Shown here: positions 23,135 through 27,524 of the stretch, one piece after another
Layout of the letters: every line of letters starts with the position of its first letter
Numbering within the stretch: the stretch's first letter is position 1
Assembly: GCF_902388705.1 (NCBI RefSeq)
Contig: NZ_CABMQJ010000029.1
Location: 1 to 27,524 of the forward strand
From: an uncultured Alistipes sp.
GTDB taxonomy: Bacteria; Bacteroidota; Bacteroidia; Bacteroidales; Rikenellaceae
DNA: 27,524 nt
Reading direction: 5' to 3'
The notes under the pieces: generated by a model
Told to the model about the DNA's origin: nothing
What the model saw: only the letters and a program-made list of their open reading frames with translations
Databases searched by the model: none
Program-made: the position numbers and the translations under genes

Positions 23135-23626
23135 ATGAAAAAACTGCTGTCGATTGTCACCTGTCTATTTACCCTGTCGGGCACAGCCCAGATACGCATC
23201 TACAAGTCCGACCCGCAAAAAAACATTACGCTCAACAAGCCGATGGACAGTCTTACACTGATTGCCGACTTTGGCCGCCCCCTAAAATATGAAAGTTACT
23301 ATGATGATGAATATCATGACGGCCAAGTCATAAATTATGATTACGGACAGTTAAGTTTCATCTGCGTCAATAATATATTGGACGGCTTCTCAATCGAAGG
23401 TTCCGATTTCACCGTCCAGATTCTGGATAAACACACCGTCCGAATCGGGGATTCCATCGAAGAGTTGATTCGCAAGTTCTCCGCACAGGAGGCAAGGTTC
23501 AAACAGCGCGGAAAACAAATACTGCTTTTCTGTAAAATTAAAGGCATGGATTATTTTACAGACTTCCCTTTGGTATTCGAATACGGCTCCGACGGCAAAA
23601 TAACATCGATATGGCAGACCAATTGA
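23135..23626 (+). CDS. Small secreted protein of unknown function, mosaic pair copy B
   Basis: 163 residues, a paralogue of the gene at 21924. The signal peptide is MKKLLSIVTCLFTLSGTAQ. After the shared start IRIYKSDPQKNITL and SLTLIADFGRP the central segment (about residues 50-92, for example QLSFICVNNILDGFSIEG) differs. The shared block VQILDKHTVRIGDSIEELI follows, then a short divergent piece (CKIKGMDYFTDF), and the same end LVFEYGSDGKITSIWQTN. The pattern of conserved and diverged parts suggests recombination or diversifying selection on one face of the protein. It is the last gene of the right cluster and is convergent with the TonB receptor. Confidence 0.75.
   Translation: MKKLLSIVTCLFTLSGTAQIRIYKSDPQKNITLNKPMDSLTLIADFGRPLKYESYYDDEYHDGQVINYDYGQLSFICVNNILDGFSIEGSDFTVQILDKHTVRIGDSIEELIRKFSAQEARFKQRGKQILLFCKIKGMDYFTDFPLVFEYGSDGKITSIWQTN
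23414..23531 (+). repeat. Conserved block of the mosaic pair, copy B
   Basis: The partner of 22206-22323, with 117 of 118 bases identical. Confidence 0.92.
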
Positions 23627-23683
23627 ACCCAAACCGCTTCCGGTAAAACGCTCCGGTTTACAGCAATCCGGTACAATGAAAGA

Positions 23684-23710
23684 AAGCCGTTCGGAAAATC
23701 CGAACGGCTT
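23684..23710. terminator. Terminator between convergent genes
   Basis: A 12-bp stem AAGCCGTTCGGA / TCCGAACGGCTT with a 3-nt loop (23684-23710). The flanks are T-rich on both strands but lack a long T run, so strength is moderate. Confidence 0.72.
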
Positions 23711-23730
23711 CTTCGCTGAAAGGGACGGTA

Positions 23731-26034
23731 TCAGAAGCTGAACTTCGCCCCTACGAACCAGCTGCGGGGCAGCGAGGGGCCGTAGATATAGCCCGAGTCG
23801 CGGTCGGCACCCTTGTCGAAGTCTTTCTGGTAAGCGTTGAAAAGATTCTGCACACCGCCGTAGAGCTGCAGGGTAACCTCCTTGCAGACACGCACGTCGT
23901 ATGACAGGCGGAGGTTCATGTCGAAGAACGACGGAGTCGACACGGCCACATCCTGCGCAACGCCCGAGCCGGCCATGTGCTGCACGAGCATCGAGCCGGT
24001 GCAGGTTCCCGTCAGGTCGGCCGTGAAGTTCGGCAGCGGCGTCAGCGAAGCCGTAAAATAACCGTAGGCGTCGGGGGTGCGGAACATGCGGCGCACGGGC
24101 GGCACTGTCACGTCCTCGCTCCAGTATTCGGGTTTCCTGTAGCGGCTCTGCTGGAGCGTCACGCCCGCCTGCAGTTCGAACCAGCGGTTGAAAATCGCAC
24201 GCCCCTCGACGTTGAATCCGCGCACCGTGGCACCCGAGCCGTTGTAACGCTCCTTGACCTTGCCGCCGTCGGCCGTGTCCTCCACGTCACGCAGGGCGAA
24301 CACGTCGTCGAGAACCGTATAGAAGCCCTCGACCAGCAGGTTGGTCTGCACCCTGCCGAACGTATGGTAAAGGTCGGCCGAGAGGCTCACGCTGTGCGAC
24401 CGCTCCTCCTTCAGGTCGTCCGCAAGGCGGATGCGCACCCGCTCGCCGCCGACGATGGCGATGTGCATGTCCTCGTCGAATGCCTGCGGGGCACGGTAGC
24501 CCCCGGCATAACTCACGCGCAGGTTCACCGACTCCGAGGGGTTGAAACGCACGTTGGCGCGGGGGCTGAAAATCACATGGTCGACCAGGTTGTGCTTGTC
24601 GAGGCGGCCGCCTATGAGCAGCGACCACTTCCTGGTTTTCCATTCGTTCTGCAGGTAACCGCCGACGATATGCACCGTCTGCTCGGTGTCGATGCCGTAA
24701 CCTATCGAACGGTCGTTCAGGCCGTCATAGCTGTATTCGGTACCGAACGTCAGTTCGGCCGGCATGAACAGCAGTTTGTTGAACGCATGGATATACTGCA
24801 TGCCGGCCGCGACCGTAATGTCGTGCGTCGTACCGTAGGCGTCTGCGTCCTGCTTGCTGCCGTAATAGCTCTTGCGTGCCGTGTTCTGGAACGAGGCGTA
24901 GGTGTTGAACCGGTGGCGGCGGTCGGCGGACGAGATGTCGAACGAGAGGCTTCCGCCGTCGATCGAATGGTCGACCTGCTCGGCGACAAACGCCTCGTGG
25001 GGCGGCAGGTCGAGCAGGTCGCCCCCGCGGCGGAATTCGTTGACGTGGTGGTACTGCGCCGTGATGCGCGAATAGGCTCCCGTGCGGAAGAACGACCGCA
25101 TGCCCACCGACTGGCTGTTGATGACGGGCACCTCGGTGAACCCGTCCCCGTCGTGGTCGTACCCCGAGCGGTGGCGGTTCTGGCCGAACACACAGAGCCC
25201 GGCGCGGCCGCTCTCGGTGACCAGCGACGCGTTGAGCATCGTATTGTTGTCATACGAATTGCTGCCGCCGATGGATGTGAGCGTGTGCGACAACTGCGCC
25301 GAATTGCGCAGCGGTTCGCGGGTGATGACGTTGATCGTGCCGCCGATGGCCGACGAGCCGTAGAGCGCCGATCCGCCGCCGCGCAGCACTTCGACCCGCT
25401 CGATCATATTGGCCGGAATCTGCTCCAGCCCGTAGACGCCCGTCAGGGCCGAAAAGAGCGGATGCGAATCGACGAGTATCTGCGAATAATGGCCGTCGAG
25501 GCCGTTGATGCGCACCTGTGTGAAACCGCAGTTCTGGCAGTCGTCCTCGACGCGCACGCCGGGCTGGAACGACAACCCCTGCGCCAGGCACGAGGCATTC
25601 GCCTTTTCGAACAATCCGGCGTCCAGCACGCTCACCAGCGACGGGGCCTCACGGCGCATCCGGGCCGAACGGCTGGCCGAAACGACCACCTCGTCCATCG
25701 CGATGCCGCTCTGCACGACTTCGAAATTCAGTTCGACGGTCTGGCCGCGTTTCAGCGTCACTTTCTCCTGCAGCGGAGCGTATCCCAGGGCACGCACTTC
25801 GATTGTCAGTTCCCCCTCGGGCATGTTCTTCAGAAAATAGTGGCCCGAAGCGTCGGTCGTGGTGCCGAACGCCGTACCCGCCACGGCGATGGAAGCATAG
25901 GGAACATGTTCGTGCGTATCGCAATCGACCACATGGCCGAAAAGATTGGCGTCGGTACTTTTTTTCGGCGCCTCGACACCGAGCGCCACGACACACCGGC
26001 ACACAACGAGCGCCAGCAAGATATATTTTTTCAT
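23731..26034 (-). CDS. TonB-dependent outer-membrane receptor
   Basis: 767 residues. A signal peptide is followed by a carboxypeptidase-regulatory-like domain (about 30-115; FGHVVDCDTHEHVPYASIAV, then TTTDASGHYFLKNMPEG). The plug spans about 120-240 with MDEVVVSASRSARM, VRINGLDGHYSQILVDSHPL, and IERVEVLRGGGSALYGSSAI. The 22-strand barrel runs to the C-terminus and ends in an aromatic F (RSWFVGAKFSF). It should import a scarce ligand with TonB-ExbBD energy. The plug contains an unusual CQNCGF motif next to the RINGLDG loop, which suggests a metal or thiol-linked ligand, but this is inference. It lies 76 nt after a small histidine-rich membrane protein on the same strand. Confidence 0.93.
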   Translation of the reverse strand: MKKYILLALVVCRCVVALGVEAPKKSTDANLFGHVVDCDTHEHVPYASIAVAGTAFGTTTDASGHYFLKNMPEGELTIEVRALGYAPLQEKVTLKRGQTVELNFEVVQSGIAMDEVVVSASRSARMRREAPSLVSVLDAGLFEKANASCLAQGLSFQPGVRVEDDCQNCGFTQVRINGLDGHYSQILVDSHPLFSALTGVYGLEQIPANMIERVEVLRGGGSALYGSSAIGGTINVITREPLRNSAQLSHTLTSIGGSNSYDNNTMLNASLVTESGRAGLCVFGQNRHRSGYDHDGDGFTEVPVINSQSVGMRSFFRTGAYSRITAQYHHVNEFRRGGDLLDLPPHEAFVAEQVDHSIDGGSLSFDISSADRRHRFNTYASFQNTARKSYYGSKQDADAYGTTHDITVAAGMQYIHAFNKLLFMPAELTFGTEYSYDGLNDRSIGYGIDTEQTVHIVGGYLQNEWKTRKWSLLIGGRLDKHNLVDHVIFSPRANVRFNPSESVNLRVSYAGGYRAPQAFDEDMHIAIVGGERVRIRLADDLKEERSHSVSLSADLYHTFGRVQTNLLVEGFYTVLDDVFALRDVEDTADGGKVKERYNGSGATVRGFNVEGRAIFNRWFELQAGVTLQQSRYRKPEYWSEDVTVPPVRRMFRTPDAYGYFTASLTPLPNFTADLTGTCTGSMLVQHMAGSGVAQDVAVSTPSFFDMNLRLSYDVRVCKEVTLQLYGGVQNLFNAYQKDFDKGADRDSGYIYGPSLPRSWFVGAKFSF

Positions 26035-26110
26035 TGCTTGTCAGGTAAATGGATAACGGCCGGGATGCACGGCCCGGCAAAAAAATTGAAAAAGACAGGG
26101 GATTCCAGGG

Positions 26111-26443
26111 CTACGCCGCGGGAGGCGCGCGCAGCGAAATGCACGGGACGGCGACAGGGGCCTTGCAGCGCGTGGCTTCGGGCAGCAGGACGGCCAGCAT
26201 TTCGAAATAGAACCAATGCGCCGACTGCACGATGCCGAGATAGGGGAAGAAATAGAAATCGTCGACGATACACCGCTCGACCACAATCTGGTGTGCACCG
26301 TTGTCGGGCACCAGATCGCCGCAGTGCGCGGCGAAGTGGGCGTGGTCTTCGTAATAGATATGCACTTTCTGCCCCGCGTACGCCGCGAGCAGAATCAGCA
26401 GCATCAGACCTGCGTAAAATCTTCCGAGTGTTTTGCGTATCAT
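26111..26443 (-). CDS. Small histidine-rich membrane protein of unknown function
   Basis: 110 residues. A hydrophobic segment (FYAGLMLLILLAAYAG, about 9-24) is followed directly by a histidine-rich stretch, HIYYEDHAHFAAHCGD (28-43). A second hydrophobic part is FYFFPYLGIVQSAHWFYFEM. The cluster of His, Asp, Glu and Cys just outside a membrane segment could bind a metal. It is the first gene of a unit with the TonB receptor, so a shared ligand is plausible. No family is recognised. It starts about 10 nt after its -7 box, so the leader is very short. Codon use and the open frame support it, but the protein is short. Confidence 0.65.
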   Translation of the reverse strand: MIRKTLGRFYAGLMLLILLAAYAGQKVHIYYEDHAHFAAHCGDLVPDNGAHQIVVERCIVDDFYFFPYLGIVQSAHWFYFEMLAVLLPEATRCKAPVAVPCISLRAPPAA

Positions 26444-26453
26444 CTTTCTGCGC

Positions 26454-26483
26454 CAAAGATAACATAAAAAAAAGGCCGTTCAA
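26454..26483 (-). promoter_or_regulatory. Promoter of the histidine-rich protein/TonB receptor unit
   Basis: Minus strand: TTG (26483-26481), 19 nt spacer, TATCTTTG (26461-26454), an exact TAnnTTTG. The TTG is exactly the loop of the greA terminator hairpin. Confidence 0.68.
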
Positions 26484-26492
26484 AACGGCCTT
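26466..26492 (-). terminator. Intrinsic terminator of greA
   Basis: On the minus strand AAGGCCGTT, loop TTG, AACGGCCTT, followed by eight T (counting the last two of the stem). It lies about 95 nt after the greA stop. Confidence 0.88.
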
Positions 26493-26587
26493 GCAAAAAT
26501 ACCCAGAAATAGGGATGTATGTCGTGTCCTGCTACCCGGCTGCGGGAAGGCGGACGATGCGGCGCCGCCACCCCGCGGGGCGGGCGC

Positions 26588-27064
26588 CTAAATGCTGATG
26601 TCGAGAATCTCGAAATGAATCGTCCCGGCGGGAACCACCACGTCGACCCGGTCGCCTTTCTTGTGGCCCAGCAACGCCTTGGCGATGGGCGTACCGATGG
26701 CCAACTTGCCCTCGCGCAGGTTCGCTTCGTGTTCGGCGACGATGGTATAAACCACCTGCTTGCCGGTGTTGTGATTCTTGAGCGTCACTTTGCTCAAAAT
26801 CTGCACCTTGCTCTTGTCGATTTTCGACTCGTCGATCACCCGTGCGTTGGCAAGCGAATCCTCCAGCTTGGCGATACGCATTTCCAGCAGACCCTGTGCC
26901 TCACGGGCGGCGTCATACTCCGCGTTCTCCGAAAGGTCACCCTTGTCGCGCGCTTCGGCGATAGCCGCCGAAATCGCCGGACGCTCGACGGAACGCATGT
27001 GGTCGAGTTCGTCCTTGAGTTTCTTGTAACCCTCCGCTGTCAGATAAATAATCTCTTTTGCCAT
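26588..27064 (-). CDS. greA: Transcription elongation factor GreA
   Basis: 158 residues. It binds in the RNA polymerase secondary channel and stimulates cleavage of backtracked RNA. The N-terminal coiled coil (YLTAEGYKKLKDELDHMRSV through AREAQGLLEMRIAKLEDSL) has the tip motif GDLSENAEYD at about residues 42-51, with the two acidic residues that position Mg2+. The C-terminal FKBP-like domain has GTPIAKALLGHKKGDRVDV. The start is clear because the coiled coil begins at residue 8. It has its own terminator and a long leader. Confidence 0.96.
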   Translation of the reverse strand: MAKEIIYLTAEGYKKLKDELDHMRSVERPAISAAIAEARDKGDLSENAEYDAAREAQGLLEMRIAKLEDSLANARVIDESKIDKSKVQILSKVTLKNHNTGKQVVYTIVAEHEANLREGKLAIGTPIAKALLGHKKGDRVDVVVPAGTIHFEILDISI

Positions 27065-27114
27065 AATTTAAAGCGAGTCCGACGCACTTGTGTTTCATAA
27101 CACTGCGAAAGATT

Positions 27115-27168
27115 TTAAACCCTGGAACCCGTCGAACTCACTTTAGGCACCGGTGGCGCCCGCTCCAT
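27115..27168 (-). CDS. Putative 17-residue leader peptide upstream of greA
   Basis: The ATG at 27168 starts M-E-R-A-P-P-V-P-K-V-S-S-T-G-S-R-V with a TAA at 27117-27115, 50 nt before greA. An AGGAGG (27183-27178) stands 9 nt upstream of the ATG, a much stronger ribosome-binding site than seen elsewhere in the window. The APPVP segment could slow the ribosome. Whether it is translated is unknown; short open frames arise easily by chance. Confidence 0.35.
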   Translation of the reverse strand: MERAPPVPKVSSTGSRV

Positions 27169-27226
27169 GTTTAAAATCCTCCTGTATTCCCCTTTTAAGC
27201 GGGGAACCCTGCAAAATAAACAACGT

Positions 27227-27258
27227 AAAAAAATAAGAATCCTGACCGGTAAGGCCAG
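27227..27258 (-). terminator. Possible attenuator hairpin in the greA leader
   Basis: Minus strand CTGGCC (27258-27253), loop TTACC, GGTCAG (27247-27242) with one G-T pair, followed after a T-rich gap by seven T (27233-27227). It lies just after the predicted transcription start. Confidence 0.3.
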
Positions 27259-27281
27259 AACCCTGTTTTCATTGTATACAG

Positions 27282-27312
27282 CAAAGATAAAAAGTAATTT
27301 CCGAATTTCCAA
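27282..27312 (-). promoter_or_regulatory. Promoter of greA
   Basis: Minus strand: TTG (27312-27310), 20 nt spacer, TATCTTTG (27289-27282), an exact TAnnTTTG. Transcription would start near 27276, leaving a leader of about 210 nt. Confidence 0.62.
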
Positions 27313-27329
27313 ATCTTTTTTCGCCCCGC

Positions 27330-27524
27330 ATGGCACGGAGTATGCCCCTCGCGCGGGATATGTATATCGTACTTCTGATCCATCTGCTCTGGACGCTCGG
27401 GACAGTCCCGGTCGTCACACGCCAGCAGCGCGTGCCCGCATCGGCGGCCGCCTGGCTGGCGCTGATCCTGCTGCTGCCCGTCGCCGGCACGCTGCTCTAC
27501 ATACTGGCAGGTTACCGCTGTCAC
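27330..27524 (+). CDS. N-terminus of a cardiolipin synthase/phospholipase D-like protein (3' end outside window)
   Basis: A forward frame open from an ATG at 27330 to the window edge, 65 codons without a stop. Two hydrophobic segments (MYIVLLIHLLWTLGTV and AAAWLALILLLPVAGTLLYI) are separated by a short charged loop. The second, with the 'AWLxLxLLLPVxGxLLYxL' pattern, is the PLDc_N signature of cardiolipin synthases. The start is ambiguous: ATGs at 27330, 27342 and 27360 are all in frame; the last gives MYIVLL, the most typical start. A weak promoter could be TTG 27272-27274 with TAATTTCC at 27295-27302 (20 nt apart). Confidence 0.55.
   Translation, partial: MARSMPLARDMYIVLLIHLLWTLGTVPVVTRQQRVPASAAAWLALILLLPVAGTLLYILAGYRCH

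Noticed and set aside
23977..26598. An 873-codon open frame on the plus strand opposite the TonB receptor
   Set aside because: It runs over two real minus-strand genes, a promoter and a terminator, and its peptide is low-complexity and His/Arg/Val-rich. It is a codon-bias artefact.
27195..27524. A minus-strand frame at the window end
   Set aside because: It lies opposite the PLDc_N-like start and crosses the greA promoter. The plus strand gives a better membrane-protein pattern.
1..27524. Search for CRISPR arrays, tRNA or rRNA genes, insertion sequences and attachment sites
   Set aside because: No regularly spaced repeats, cloverleaf with acceptor end, transposase-like protein or flanking direct repeats were seen.

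Overview
The window reads as chromosomal DNA of a GC-rich gut-type Bacteroidota, most like Alistipes (Rikenellaceae). Reasons: many upstream regions carry the Bacteroidota -7 box TAnnTTTG, often with TTG 19-21 nt upstream. There is a TonB-dependent receptor with an N-terminal carboxypeptidase-regulatory-like domain, several lipoproteins, and high-GC codon use with compact gene spacing. The genus is inference; no rRNA or tRNA is present to confirm it.

Layout. 1-3.2 kb: a secreted HExxH metallopeptidase/beta-propeller protein (cut by the window start) behind an SUI1-type initiation factor, divergent from a DUF4435-like protein. 3.2-7.1 kb (minus): prolyl oligopeptidase lipoprotein, aspartate kinase and a TIGR04076-type small protein. 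7.2-9.9 kb (plus): dapD, a TlpA-like thioredoxin lipoprotein and a biotin ligase. lysC and dapD both serve diaminopimelate/lysine synthesis and lie on divergent units. 9.9-11.2 kb: a GT4-type glycosyltransferase. 11.3-16.7 kb (minus): a surface-polysaccharide operon wbpB-wbpE-wbpD-wbpA-like plus a Wzx-type flippase, which should make a UDP-2,3-diacetamido-2,3-dideoxy-hexuronic acid and export a glycan.

17.0-23.6 kb is the accessory part. The housekeeping pair gcvH-mdh (20.2-21.6 kb) is flanked by two outward-facing clusters of small secreted proteins of unknown function. The left cluster (minus) begins with a lipoprotein gene split by a frameshift at a C9 tract, followed by two tandem paralogues and the debris of a third. 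The right cluster (plus) begins with a small frameshifted lipoprotein, followed by three related secreted proteins, two of which share near-identical blocks around diverged cores. The window has three exact nine-base G/C homopolymers: in wbpB, in the split lipoprotein, and between two right-cluster genes. I noticed no other G/C run of seven or more by eye. The best candidate for something undescribed is therefore a slippage-prone, recombining set of surface and secreted proteins, possibly with switching of a surface sugar.

23.7-27.5 kb: a TonB-dependent receptor behind a small histidine-rich membrane protein, then greA with a long leader that holds a putative 17-codon leader peptide, and at the edge the start of a cardiolipin-synthase-like gene. 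No CRISPR array, tRNA, rRNA or insertion sequence was seen.
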